Shown: positions 1 through 5,909, counted from the stretch's first letter. The stretch is DNA of 8,841 nucleotides from Patescibacteria group bacterium (GCA_003545435.1 DPYI01000006.1:2062-10902); one strand, 5' to 3'. Made by a program: numbers and translations. Notes: generated from the letters alone by a model not told the origin.

Positions 1-1053
1 GTGGGAGGAGAGAATATTACCGTGTTGGCAGAGAATAATGTGGAGGGAATTCTTGATGCGATGAATACTGTCATTGCGAGGAGTGGAACGACGAAGCAAT
101 CTTTACAATTATCTGAGGGATTGCCGCGCCCCTCTCCGCCAAGTGGAGGATTCGGGGCTCGTAATGACAAGGGGATCCCGGCTCGCGCTTCGCTTGGCCG
201 GGATGACAATATCACTATGGATGACAAAAGAGGGGTGGTGGTAATCGACTCTATCCAAACCATGGCGTCGGATGAATTATCCGGCATGGCAGGATCAGTC
301 GGGCAGATCCGGTATGCTGCAGAACAGTTTGTGAGATTGGCTAAAACCACAGGAATTCCGATCATTATTATTGGCCACGTGACCAAAGAAGGGGAGATAG
401 CAGGACCTAAAATCCTTGAACATATGGTTGATACGGTTCTCTACCTTGAGGGTGAGCGGTATCAGGATGCAAGAATCTTAAGGACGCTGAAAAACCGGTT
501 CGGCGCTGTTGAGGAGGTCGGAATTTTTGAAATGCGGGAAAAAGGACTTCTTGAGATAGCAAATCCAAGCGAGATATTCCTCAAAGACCGAGTTAAAAAT
601 GTCCCCGGGTCTGTCGTGACGGTTATCATGGAGGGAAGCCGGCCGCTTTTGATTGAAATTCAAGCTCTTGCCGTACCCAGCCAGCTTGCAATACCTCGGC
701 GGGTCGGGAATGGGGTGGATTACAACCGGCTCCAGCTCCTGACTGCAGTTCTTCAGAAGCGGCTAGGCGTACCGCTTGCAACATTTGACATTTTCGTCAA
801 CGTATCAGGCGGGTTAAAGATTGCAGAACCCGCTGCGGATCTTGCCGTTTGTCTTGCGATCCTTTCTTCGTTCAAAAATAAACCATTAGACCCGAAAACC
901 GCAGCATTCGGCGAAGTCGGACTTCTGGGAGAAATTCGGGGTGTGAGATACGAGGAGCGGAGGATCAAAGAAGCCAAACGCTTAGGTTTTACAACGGTTA
1001 TTACTTCCGGAACAGGCAGGAGCGTAGCGGCAATCGCAAAACTTTTTTCTTAA
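1..1053 (+). CDS. radA: DNA repair protein RadA (Sms), 5'-truncated, with an in-frame repeat-derived insertion
   Basis: RadA is a RecA-like ATPase that promotes branch migration and processing of recombination intermediates. The window enters the gene after the zinc finger and Walker A, so the GTG at base 1 is probably an internal valine codon. Seen here: Walker B strand (VVVIDSIQT, residues 79-87), the GHVTKEG segment (125-131), LEHMVDTVLY (139-148), the RadA signature KNRFG (164-168), and the C-terminal Lon-protease-like domain (about 215-335, including the FGEVGLLGEIR segment at 303-313). The family joins the helix ending in GILDA (16-20) to the Walker B strand by a short linker. Here about 50 extra residues (roughly 23-72), encoded by a palindromic repeat, lie in between. 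The reading frame stays open, and all motifs after the insertion are intact. The insertion falls in a loop before a core strand, so a folded, active protein is plausible but not shown. Confidence 0.95.
   Translation: MGGENITVLAENNVEGILDAMNTVIARSGTTKQSLQLSEGLPRPSPPSGGFGARNDKGIPARASLGRDDNITMDDKRGVVVIDSIQTMASDELSGMAGSVGQIRYAAEQFVRLAKTTGIPIIIIGHVTKEGEIAGPKILEHMVDTVLYLEGERYQDARILRTLKNRFGAVEEVGIFEMREKGLLEIANPSEIFLKDRVKNVPGSVVTVIMEGSRPLLIEIQALAVPSQLAIPRRVGNGVDYNRLQLLTAVLQKRLGVPLATFDIFVNVSGGLKIAEPAADLAVCLAILSSFKNKPLDPKTAAFGEVGLLGEIRGVRYEERRIKEAKRLGFTTVITSGTGRSVAAIAKLFS
69..208 (+). repeat. Composite palindromic repeat inserted in frame within radA
   Basis: Two palindromes lie in tandem. The outer arms TGTCATTGCGAG (69-80) and CTCGTAATGACA (158-169) pair over 12 positions with one G-T wobble. 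An inner pair GCAATC/GATTGC (96-101/119-124) lies within them. Directly after comes ATCCCGGC/GCCGGGAT (175-182/197-204) with a 14-base loop. The start TGTCATTGCGAGGAG and the following GAAGCAATC are the hallmark of a widespread family of bacterial interspersed palindromic elements. These are comparable to Rickettsia palindromic elements, which are known to insert in frame in genes. The encoded peptide begins VIARSGTTKQS and ends GRDDN. Confidence 0.85.
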
Positions 1054-1078
1054 CATTTCTTAACTCCCGTTTTAAAAG

Positions 1079-1108
1079 TTGCTTTATCCTGTCGATTTTT
1101 GCAATAAT
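1079..1108 (+). promoter_or_regulatory. Weak candidate promoter of the HEPN-MNT pair
   Basis: TTGCTT (1079-1084) and AATAAT (1103-1108) are separated by 18 bases. Six bases separate the -10 from the ATG at 1115, which would give an essentially leaderless mRNA. The -35 matches consensus at only three of six positions, so this rests mainly on its similarity in layout to stronger promoters in the window. Confidence 0.35.
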
Positions 1109-1114
1109 AGAGCC

Positions 1115-1501
1115 ATGAGTCAAAAAGAAGCCGTACGGCGATGGATAGACAGCGCTGATGATGATTGGGAGACTGCAGAAGCGCTTTACAAAAGTAAAAA
1201 GTTTGCGTACTGCCTATTTTTTAGCCATTTAGCACTGGAAAAATCATTCAAAGCGCTTTTCATCTCTCAAAAAGACACTGTCCCGCCGATTACACATGAC
1301 GTTCTTCTCCTTGCGAAAAAAACCGGACATCCTCTGAACGAGCGAAGCATTGCAGATTTTTCCGAGATAACCACATTTAACGTTGAAGCGCGATACGACG
1401 TATATAAAACAGAACTTCATAAAAAAGCAACTCGTGCATTTACCAAAATGTATATGGATAAAATATCGCTCATACGACTATGGATAAAAAAACAGTTATA
1501 A
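1115..1501 (+). CDS. HEPN-domain protein, partner of the adjacent MNT nucleotidyltransferase
   Basis: A 128-residue all-helical protein of the HEPN family (PF05168 type). Recognisable parts are the early acidic helix SADDDWETAEAL (13-24), the helix HLALEKSFKALF (38-49), and the late block FNVEARYDVYKTELHKKA (88-105). Many HEPN proteins are RNases and act as toxins paired with an MNT-fold antitoxin, encoded next door as here. The usual catalytic R-x4-6-H motif is not evident: the only nearby pair is R93 and H102 (R-x8-H). It may therefore be a non-nuclease or divergent HEPN. I chose ATG 1115 rather than the in-frame TTG at 1079 because the sequence from 1079 resembles promoter rather than coding DNA. 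The 3' end overlaps the next gene by 22 bases, implying coupled expression. Confidence 0.8.
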   Translation: MSQKEAVRRWIDSADDDWETAEALYKSKKFAYCLFFSHLALEKSFKALFISQKDTVPPITHDVLLLAKKTGHPLNERSIADFSEITTFNVEARYDVYKTELHKKATRAFTKMYMDKISLIRLWIKKQL

Positions 1502-1809
1502 CTCAAGACCTATCCGATCTGCTTTCGCGGTATGTAGCACGTATACGGGAGGCAGGCATACCGATTGAAAAGGTTATTCTTTTCGGTTCTCATGCGCGCG
1601 GAACGGCCAAACCCGAAAGTGATATTGATCTTTGCGTCGTTTCTTCTCAATTTGGGCGCGATTACCACACGTCGATGGTACAATTGCGGATACTTCTTTC
1701 TGATATTGACAGAGCAGTGGATGTTGTTCCTTATACCCCTGAAGACTTGCTGGACAAATATGATCCGCTTGCACATGAAATTCGCCGATACGGGATTCCG
1801 GTACTGTAA
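1480..1809 (+). CDS. MNT-type minimal nucleotidyltransferase (antitoxin-like)
   Basis: A 109-residue protein of the DNA polymerase beta-like nucleotidyltransferase superfamily. The catalytic signature is complete: GSHARG (36-41), SDID (47-50) giving two metal-binding aspartates D48 and D50, and a third acidic position D81 in AVDVV. Known MNT proteins of HEPN/MNT modules neutralise the HEPN partner by transferring AMP to a tyrosine in it. Here Y94 or Y97 of the HEPN protein would be candidates, but that is inference. The ATG lies inside the HEPN gene and has no Shine-Dalgarno sequence before it, so translation is probably coupled. The gene is intact and of normal length for the family. Confidence 0.88.
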   Translation: MDKKTVITQDLSDLLSRYVARIREAGIPIEKVILFGSHARGTAKPESDIDLCVVSSQFGRDYHTSMVQLRILLSDIDRAVDVVPYTPEDLLDKYDPLAHEIRRYGIPVL

Positions 1810-1843
1810 CAGAGAGCATCACAATCTGCCGCAAAAAAACTAG

Positions 1844-1915
1844 GTCGGTGGATTCATTGCAAAACTTGCAGGACTTATCCAAGCGACCATTGCAGTTGTC
1901 CTTTTGAGTTTATAA
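1844..1915 (+). other. Short open stretch coding a hydrophobic segment, possible gene remnant
   Basis: After a TAG at 1841, this frame reads 23 codons to a TAA at 1913-1915. It gives a strongly hydrophobic helix (residue string FIAKLAGLIQATIAVVLLSL). No ATG, GTG or TTG starts it in frame before the hydrophobic part. It looks like the tail of a membrane protein or a chance run. The rest of 1810-1931 holds nothing I recognise. Confidence 0.2.
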
Positions 1916-1931
1916 AACGAGGTATTTCCCC

Positions 1932-2132
1932 CTATTCCGTACGAAGTCCTGCCCCTCCTCCCCCGGCAAAGGGCGATCTGCCGCCGGGAAGAGGCATCGG
2001 ACCGAGAGGCCCCCTCATTGGATCAGGTAACGGTCTCTCCGGCTCTACGGTCTTGACTGGATGTTTTTTTGGGGGGGCACTCGGGGCTTCATCTGGTTTT
2101 AGGTTTTCTTCTCTTTTTTCTGGAGGGGTCAT
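1932..2132 (-). CDS. Small proline-rich protein of unknown function
   Basis: A 66-residue ORF that matches no family I recognise. The N-terminal third is charged (MTPPEKREENLKPDE). The middle is rich in proline and basic residues. The C-terminus is Gly/Pro-rich with a GGGGAG run (57-62). No membrane segment or signal peptide is visible, so it is likely disordered. The start is set by the promoter: TTGACT and TATATT end 11 bases before this ATG, so an upstream in-frame ATG, whose codon overlaps the -35 box, cannot be used. It diverges from the GT4 gene. Low complexity leaves some doubt that it is translated, but the good promoter at the right distance supports it. Confidence 0.5.
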   Translation of the reverse strand: MTPPEKREENLKPDEAPSAPPKKHPVKTVEPERPLPDPMRGPLGPMPLPGGRSPFAGGGGAGLRTE

Positions 2133-2143
2133 ATATAAGAGAG

Positions 2144-2171
2144 AATATACCATGTTTATCCGAAAAGTCAA
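2144..2171 (-). promoter_or_regulatory. Promoter for the proline-rich ORF, near-leaderless
   Basis: On the minus strand, TTGACT (2171-2166) and TATATT (2149-2144) are 16 bases apart. Eleven bases separate the -10 from the ATG at 2132, leaving a predicted leader of only about 4-5 nt. Confidence 0.65.
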
Positions 2172-2208
2172 AAAAATAGAGGATGGATGGGAATTTTTGT
2201 ATCCAATT

Positions 2209-2217
2209 TGCTACAAT
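2209..2217 (+). promoter_or_regulatory. Extended -10 promoter of the glycosyltransferase gene
   Basis: TG-c-TACAAT is an extended -10 element with no clear -35. The transcript would start near 2224 and carry a leader of about 30 nt. A weak GGAG lies at 2238-2241, 14 bases before the ATG, too far for a typical Shine-Dalgarno sequence. Confidence 0.5.
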
Positions 2218-2255
2218 ATATCTAATTGATTTGATGTGGAGCGTTTAAAACACGT

Positions 2256-3431
2256 ATGAACATTGTCATCACGACGGAGACCTATCTGCCGTTTATAGCG
2301 GGAGTGTCAACGTCAACAGACAATATCGCGCGGTTCATGGCCCGGAGAGGTCATCAAGTGACGATTGTCGCACCCCGTCCAACAGGAAAAGACGATGTTC
2401 CAAGAGAACCGAACCTCCAAATCCTGCGTGTTCCAGCTTTTATAGACCCATTTTTCCACGAAAAGACATTTTCTCCGATTCCGCTTCCCATACCGGAGCT
2501 CCTTAGGATTTTAAAAAAGGATCATGTTGATCTTGTCCATATCCAGGAGCCGGGTGCTATAGGCTGGTGTGCGCTCATGATTGCAAAGGTGCGGGGAATA
2601 CCTGTATTTGCAGCGCTTCATACAGATCCGGAACAGATCATGCGGATTATTGCTGTCCGATATTTTAAACACATCATTGTTTGGTTTCTTTTGACCTACG
2701 AACGCCTTTTCTACAACGCCACGTCCATGATCATGGTGCCTACATCTACGTTTCGGAAAAGCCTTCATTCGATAGGCATTACCCGGCCTATTGTCCCGGT
2801 TTCCAATGGAGTAGACACGACTATCTACCGACCATTGGACAAAAAACAGTTGAATGCATATCAAAAGAGCCGCGGTTCACATGAGGTGCGGTTTCTCTAC
2901 CTTGGACGCGTGGATACGGATAAGCATATTGATGTCATCATCCGGGCGCTAGGAAAAACCAAGCCGTCTATCCGTTTGATTATCGTTGGGAAAGGCAATA
3001 CTGAAGAATCATTGCATGCGCTTGCCCGCGAACGGGGAGTTTCAGAGAAAATTTCGTGGCTTGGTCTCCTCACAGGACCGTCGGTCATAAAAATGTACCA
3101 AACATCCGATTGCTTTGTCATCATGAGCCCGTATGAGACACAATCGATCGTGACCCTGGAAGCTATTGCCTGCGGACTTCCTGTCCTTGCCTGCAACAAA
3201 GGAGCACTTCCCGAGCTTTGCCACGACGGGGTGAATGGGTACACAGTGCCGGCGGGTGATTTCAAAACTCTTGCTAAAAAAATGGATCTCCTTGCTTCTG
3301 ACCGAACGCTTCGCACCAAGATGGGGAAGGAGAGCAGGAAAATCAGTCTGCCGCATGATCGAGCGAAGGCATTGGCCACCCTCGAGGCGTTTTACAAAAC
3401 AACACTAGCCTTAAAGTCAATTCCGGAGTAA
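2256..3431 (+). CDS. GT4-family glycosyltransferase (GT-B fold)
   Basis: A 391-residue retaining glycosyltransferase, the usual length for family GT4. It would move a sugar from a nucleotide-sugar donor onto a lipid, glycan or other envelope acceptor at the cytosolic face of the membrane. N-terminal Rossmann domain: MNIVITTETYLPFIAGVSTS (1-20) with the glycine loop near G16, and HIQEPGAIG (95-103). Linker: SNGVDTTIY (183-191). C-terminal donor domain: YLGRVDTDK (215-223), IIVGKG (242-247), and the E-x7-E motif E294/E302 in SPYETQSIVTLEAIACGLPV, followed by LPE and NGY. There is no transmembrane segment. It resembles MgtA/PimB-like mannosyl- or glucosyltransferases, but the substrate cannot be read from sequence. 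It stands alone, diverging from the proline-rich ORF and converging with the surface-protein remnant 5 bases after its stop. Confidence 0.92.
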   Translation: MNIVITTETYLPFIAGVSTSTDNIARFMARRGHQVTIVAPRPTGKDDVPREPNLQILRVPAFIDPFFHEKTFSPIPLPIPELLRILKKDHVDLVHIQEPGAIGWCALMIAKVRGIPVFAALHTDPEQIMRIIAVRYFKHIIVWFLLTYERLFYNATSMIMVPTSTFRKSLHSIGITRPIVPVSNGVDTTIYRPLDKKQLNAYQKSRGSHEVRFLYLGRVDTDKHIDVIIRALGKTKPSIRLIIVGKGNTEESLHALARERGVSEKISWLGLLTGPSVIKMYQTSDCFVIMSPYETQSIVTLEAIACGLPVLACNKGALPELCHDGVNGYTVPAGDFKTLAKKMDLLASDRTLRTKMGKESRKISLPHDRAKALATLEAFYKTTLALKSIPE

Positions 3432-3436
3432 GGACA

Positions 3437-3700
3437 TTACGCTCTTTTTGCTTTAACCAGCATTGTTCCAAGGACGACGATGATGAGCGCAAGAAATCCT
3501 ATAACGCTCAAAACAAGAGGCGAGAGGAAGAGATTTTTCGGTTGAATCGTTATGTTGATATCAAATTCCTTCACATCTCCGGTAAAGTAGACCGTTTGTT
3601 CACCCTGATAGTTCCGGTACGCAATAATGACCTTGTGTTCTCCTTCTTCAACCCCACTCACTTCAGCACAGGTGTTAAGTTTGGCTACGCCATGAGGATC
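3437..3700 (-). pseudogene. 3' remnant of a C-terminally membrane-anchored surface protein
   Basis: The minus-strand frame is open from 3700 to a stop at 3437, but no start codon lies near its 5' end; the first GTG is at 3661. The reading runs DPHGVAKLNTCAEV, then GEHKVIIAYRNYQGEQTVYF, which looks like the last strands of an extracellular beta-sandwich. It ends in a single transmembrane helix (about SPLVLSVIGFLALIIVVLGT) and a basic tail KAKRA. This is the typical C-terminus of a large secreted, membrane-anchored protein. The frame is cut by a stop at 3701-3703, immediately beside the -35 box of the BrnT promoter. The rest of the gene is absent from the window. A short intact 74-residue membrane protein starting at GTG 3661 is the alternative. 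Confidence 0.6.
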
Positions 3701-3706
3701 TCATTA

Positions 3707-3735
3707 TTGACAAATGTATTCTTTTGTATTACATT
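3707..3735 (+). promoter_or_regulatory. Strong promoter of the brnT-like/brnA-like operon
   Basis: A consensus TTGACA (3707-3712) and TACATT (3730-3735) are separated by 17 bases. Eleven bases lie between the -10 and the ATG at 3747, so the predicted leader is about 4-5 nt and lacks a Shine-Dalgarno sequence. Confidence 0.8.
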
Positions 3736-3746
3736 GTAGTTGTTCT

Positions 3747-4013
3747 ATGAAAAGGAAGACTGCCTTGGTATGGGATGTGTGGAATGAGAAACATATTCAA
3801 AAACACGGCGTTTTAAAGAAAGAAGTTGAAGAAGCATATCAAAATGAGTTTGGAAGATCTGATTCGTACTTATTTCGGCAGTCAATATATGGAAAAACAG
3901 GTAAAGGAAGACTTATTACCGTCGTTGTGTCTTATGCAAAACAACCAAGACCATATGTCATATCAGCACGCGTTATGAGTAAGAAAGAAAGGAGGGATTA
4001 CTGTGAAAACTAA
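3747..4013 (+). CDS. brnT: BrnT-like toxin (DUF497 family)
   Basis: An 88-residue protein matching the BrnT family of RelE-fold ribonuclease toxins. It has the N-terminal VWDVWNEKHIQKHGV pattern (8-22) in place of the usual W-D-x-x-K-x-x-x-N-x-x-KHGV. It also has the central strand GKTGKGRLITVVVSY (49-63) and the C-terminal hallmark VISARVMSKKERRDY (71-85). R55, R75 and Y85 occupy conserved positions. Family members cleave mRNA and inhibit translation until bound by the antitoxin BrnA. As in known brnTA operons the toxin comes first and the antitoxin second, here with an 11-base overlap. ATG 3747 is chosen because it is the first start after the promoter's predicted start site. Confidence 0.85.
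   Translation: MKRKTALVWDVWNEKHIQKHGVLKKEVEEAYQNEFGRSDSYLFRQSIYGKTGKGRLITVVVSYAKQPRPYVISARVMSKKERRDYCEN
3988..3996 (+). promoter_or_regulatory. Shine-Dalgarno sequence that fixes the GTG start of the antitoxin
   Basis: AAAGGAGGG lies inside the end of the toxin gene, with 7 bases between GGAGG and GTG 4003. It contrasts with the toxin start, which has no leader to hold such a site. It would give the antitoxin efficient independent initiation. Confidence 0.75.
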
Positions 4014-4278
4014 GTCGTTATATCGCCCAAAACCAATTCCACCGTTTAAAACTCTTGATGAAGAGGCGGATTTTTGGGATACACATGACACATCGCTTCT
4101 TGGGAAAGTTCCGCTTATGAAACTTCCTCTTCTTGAGTCGGAAAAAGAAGACGTGATGACGGTACGCTTGCAACGGAGCGTCAAGGAGCGGCTTTCCCGT
4201 TTTGCCCGCGCTAAAGGCATCAATTCTTCCACACTTGCCAGGATGTGGATTATTGAGAAGTTAAACGCGCTTGCCTGA
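4003..4278 (+). CDS. brnA: BrnA/CopG-type antitoxin
   Basis: A 91-residue antitoxin. The N-terminal half carries the pattern PIPPFKTLDEEADFWDTHD (11-29), characteristic of CopG/BrnA-type antitoxins, and would wrap around the toxin. The C-terminal half is a ribbon-helix-helix DNA-binding domain: strand VMTVRLQ (51-57), helix VKERLSRFARAKG (60-72), turn INSS, helix TLARMWIIEKL (77-87). Family members neutralise BrnT and autorepress the operon, so this protein probably binds around the promoter at 3707-3735. The GTG start is supported by a strong Shine-Dalgarno sequence and lies 11 bases before the end of the toxin gene. Confidence 0.85.
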   Translation: MKTKSLYRPKPIPPFKTLDEEADFWDTHDTSLLGKVPLMKLPLLESEKEDVMTVRLQRSVKERLSRFARAKGINSSTLARMWIIEKLNALA

Positions 4279-4313
4279 CATGAGTCTTCTTTAAGTATTT
4301 TCATGATTTTTCA

Positions 4314-4322
4314 TGGTACAAT
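4314..4322 (+). promoter_or_regulatory. Extended -10 promoter of the PIN-TRAM gene, leaderless
   Basis: TG-g-TACAAT with seven bases between the -10 and ATG 4330, so transcription should begin at or next to the A of the start codon. It rules out the longer in-frame ATGs at 4303 and 4321, which lie upstream of or within the -10. Confidence 0.65.
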
Positions 4323-4329
4323 GAGGGAG

Positions 4330-5157
4330 ATGAGGAATAATTCCGTACCAAAGCAGGGGAAAGAGTCAGCGGTAAAGACTGCGGAAAAACCGGTAGTCAA
4401 GCCGGTGGTTGCCACAACCCCTGCCTTTACCAAAGCTCTTGCCCGCGAGATCGTCAAAAATCTGGCAGCATTCGGGAGGATGACGGCAAAACCCTTCCAG
4501 GGGAATCCGTTCCAGCGGGAGCCGAAAAAACAGGAAAAAACAGAAGAAAAACCCACAGGCGACTATCCGATTTTGGTGGACACCAGCGTTTTCATAGACG
4601 GACGGATCGTCCCGATTGTCAATTCCGGTTTTTTCAGCGGTACGTTTGTTGTTCTCCAATCGGTATTGGGCGAACTCCAGCACATAGCAGACAGCGATGA
4701 CTCTTTAAGGCGCGCCAAAGGCAGAAGGGGGTTGGATGTGGTCAACAGCCTCAAGCGCCAGCGGGTCAATCCGAGGGTTACCACAGTCGTATCGCCGGCT
4801 GACGTTGATGAGAAAGAGGTGGACCAGAAGCTGGTCCGGTTGGCAAAACTCTGGAGCACACCGGTCCTCACGGTTGATTTTAACCTGGCCCAGGTCGCGC
4901 GGGCTCACGGAGTCAGAGTGCTCAATATCAATGATTTATCCCAGGCCCTCAAACTTGCTCTGATACCCGGTGAAGAGCTGGCTGTCAAAATTACCCATCC
5001 CGGGAAAGAGCGTATGCAAGGAGTGGGATACCTGACAGACGGCACGATGGTCGTTGTCGAGGATACAAAAGAGCGGGTAGGGCAGGAGGTCGTTGCCGTT
5101 ATCACCAAAGTCCACCAGAGCCCCGGAGGACAGCTGTTTTTTGCGAGGTTGAAGTAA
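4330..5157 (+). CDS. Soluble PIN-TRAM domain protein (YacL-like)
   Basis: A 275-residue protein. Residues 1-78 are a Lys/Pro/Gln-rich, probably disordered region. Residues 80-205 form a PIN nuclease domain with the acidic residues expected for metal-dependent RNA cleavage: D84 (LVDTSVFIDGR), E115 (VLGELQHIADSDDSLRRAKG), D165 and D183 (VLTVDFNLAQ). VLNINDL (197-203) links to a TRAM RNA-binding domain (about 211-275: LIPGEELAVKI, GVGYLTDGTMVVVE). This order matches bacterial YacL-type proteins. Those normally have several N-terminal transmembrane helices, and none is present here. No antitoxin gene follows, so it is more likely a housekeeping RNase than a VapC toxin. Substrate unknown. Confidence 0.9.
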   Translation: MRNNSVPKQGKESAVKTAEKPVVKPVVATTPAFTKALAREIVKNLAAFGRMTAKPFQGNPFQREPKKQEKTEEKPTGDYPILVDTSVFIDGRIVPIVNSGFFSGTFVVLQSVLGELQHIADSDDSLRRAKGRRGLDVVNSLKRQRVNPRVTTVVSPADVDEKEVDQKLVRLAKLWSTPVLTVDFNLAQVARAHGVRVLNINDLSQALKLALIPGEELAVKITHPGKERMQGVGYLTDGTMVVVEDTKERVGQEVVAVITKVHQSPGGQLFFARLK

Positions 5158-5175
5158 AGAGAAATAAAGAGCATA

Positions 5176-5204
5176 TTGACAGCACGTTTTATTTTTGTTA
5201 TCCT
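5176..5204 (+). promoter_or_regulatory. Strong promoter upstream of the structured leader RNA
   Basis: A consensus TTGACA (5176-5181) and TATCCT (5199-5204) have an ideal 17-base spacer. The predicted transcription start is near 5211. Unlike most other promoters here, about 150 bases separate it from the next ORF. Confidence 0.75.
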
Positions 5205-5210
5205 CCTTTT

Positions 5211-5339
5211 TAAGTTTCTCACATCGCCTTGATGTTCAACACCCTTAGGTAGTATCGGGAAACGAATACACGTTCATACTACTGCGACGTTGAACATAGT
5301 TATTACCGGCCAAGAAATCATGATTAAGCCGGTTTTTTT
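5211..5339 (+). ncRNA. Candidate structured RNA: stand-alone sRNA or cis-acting leader/attenuator
   Basis: Between the promoter and the terminator lies a compact nested fold. The outer stem is ATGTTCAAC/GTTGAACAT (5232-5240/5289-5297, 9 perfect pairs). A second stem GTAGTAT/ATACTAC (5249-5255/5276-5282) lies inside it, with a small tip AACG/CGTT (5261-5264/5271-5274). A terminator hairpin follows. I do not recognise a known riboswitch class. No ORF of note lies in it. With its own promoter and terminator it could be a free RNA of about 130 nt. Equally, readthrough would control the ORF at 5363, whose strong ribosome site lies 8 bases after the T tract. Confidence 0.6.
5305..5339 (+). terminator. 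Intrinsic terminator at the end of the leader RNA
   Basis: ACCGGC (5305-5310) pairs with GCCGGT (5328-5333). An inner AAT/ATT (5316-5318/5323-5325) closes around CATG. Seven T residues (5333-5339) follow. This is a textbook intrinsic terminator placed just before a ribosome binding site. Confidence 0.8.
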
Positions 5340-5346
5340 ATGGAAA

Positions 5347-5356
5347 AAGGAGGTGA
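5347..5356 (+). promoter_or_regulatory. Near-perfect Shine-Dalgarno sequence of the Cys-containing ORF
   Basis: AAGGAGGTGA, almost the full anti-16S complement, with nine bases between GGAGG and ATG 5363. It is the strongest ribosome site in the window. Confidence 0.8.
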
Positions 5357-5362
5357 GACAGT

Positions 5363-5689
5363 ATGGCTCTTTGCACACGCGAATGTCCATTTTGCCCAGG
5401 CGAAGAAGCACAGGGGAGAATATTGAGGATAAGAGAAAGTATAGCCCAAGGGGTTTGGTCTCCGGAATTTCCGACAGAGCTGGAAGTGAGTTTTTCCCCA
5501 CCGAATGATGAGGGACCAGCATTTGAAGATCCGGTATTTGGTCAGGTGAATAGTGTAACGATGAAGAATGCTGAACAGAGCAATGGAGTTACTTGCTATA
5601 TCAATGGAAATGAAGTTCATATCTTATGGCCTTTACATGGGGAGAAGCGGTTTCTTCATGATGAAGGGATATGGGATATCCCCGGGTAA
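5363..5689 (+). CDS. Unknown 108-residue protein with an N-terminal Cys cluster
   Basis: I recognise no family. The N-terminus has C4-x3-C8-x2-C11 (MALCTRECPFCPGEE), with one further Cys at 78. Three close cysteines suggest a metal or Fe-S site. The spacing equals the radical-SAM C-x3-C-x2-C motif, but the protein is far too short for that fold, so I do not call it one. The rest is acidic and aromatic (VWSPEFPTELEV, 31-42; GIWDIPG at the end), with no membrane segment or signal peptide. The start is fixed by the strong Shine-Dalgarno sequence. Expression probably depends on readthrough of the terminator at 5305-5339, as no other promoter is evident. Confidence 0.7.
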   Translation: MALCTRECPFCPGEEAQGRILRIRESIAQGVWSPEFPTELEVSFSPPNDEGPAFEDPVFGQVNSVTMKNAEQSNGVTCYINGNEVHILWPLHGEKRFLHDEGIWDIPG

Positions 5690-5909
5690 AGAGATTTGTA
5701 AGGAGTGAGTCGTTTTATTTGTATAGTCATAGAGTACATTTTTTGTGATTTACTTCACACATGCCGTCCCCGGTATTAGATTCTTTACCATTTTCCATAA
5801 GTTATCCACAATTTTTTACCAAAATCGAAATAGAGCGATTTTATGAGGGAAAATGAGCCTAAATAACTATAAGATAATCCTATAATGTAGTAGCAAAATG
5901 CTATAGGAC
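5690..5909. other. AT-rich gene-free stretch with inverted repeats and one DnaA-box match
   Basis: No credible gene. It contains AAAATCG/CGATTTT (5821-5827/5836-5842, 8-base loop) and TCCTATA/TATAGGA (5878-5884/5902-5908, 17-base loop). The second ends directly before the -35 of the next promoter and could be an operator. An exact TTATCCACA, the DnaA-box consensus, stands alone at 5802-5810. Confidence 0.55.

Noticed and set aside
3963..4304. Minus-strand 113-residue ORF opposite the BrnA-like gene
   Set aside because: A shadow of a well-supported antitoxin gene, with Ser/Arg-rich composition typical of an antisense frame.
5363..5689. Radical-SAM enzyme suggested by C-x3-C-x2-C at the N-terminus
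   Set aside because: 108 residues cannot hold the barrel, and no GGE or other SAM-binding motif follows.
5802..5810. Replication origin
   Set aside because: Only one DnaA box, no dnaA or dnaN gene nearby; one exact 9-mer in this length is not strong evidence.
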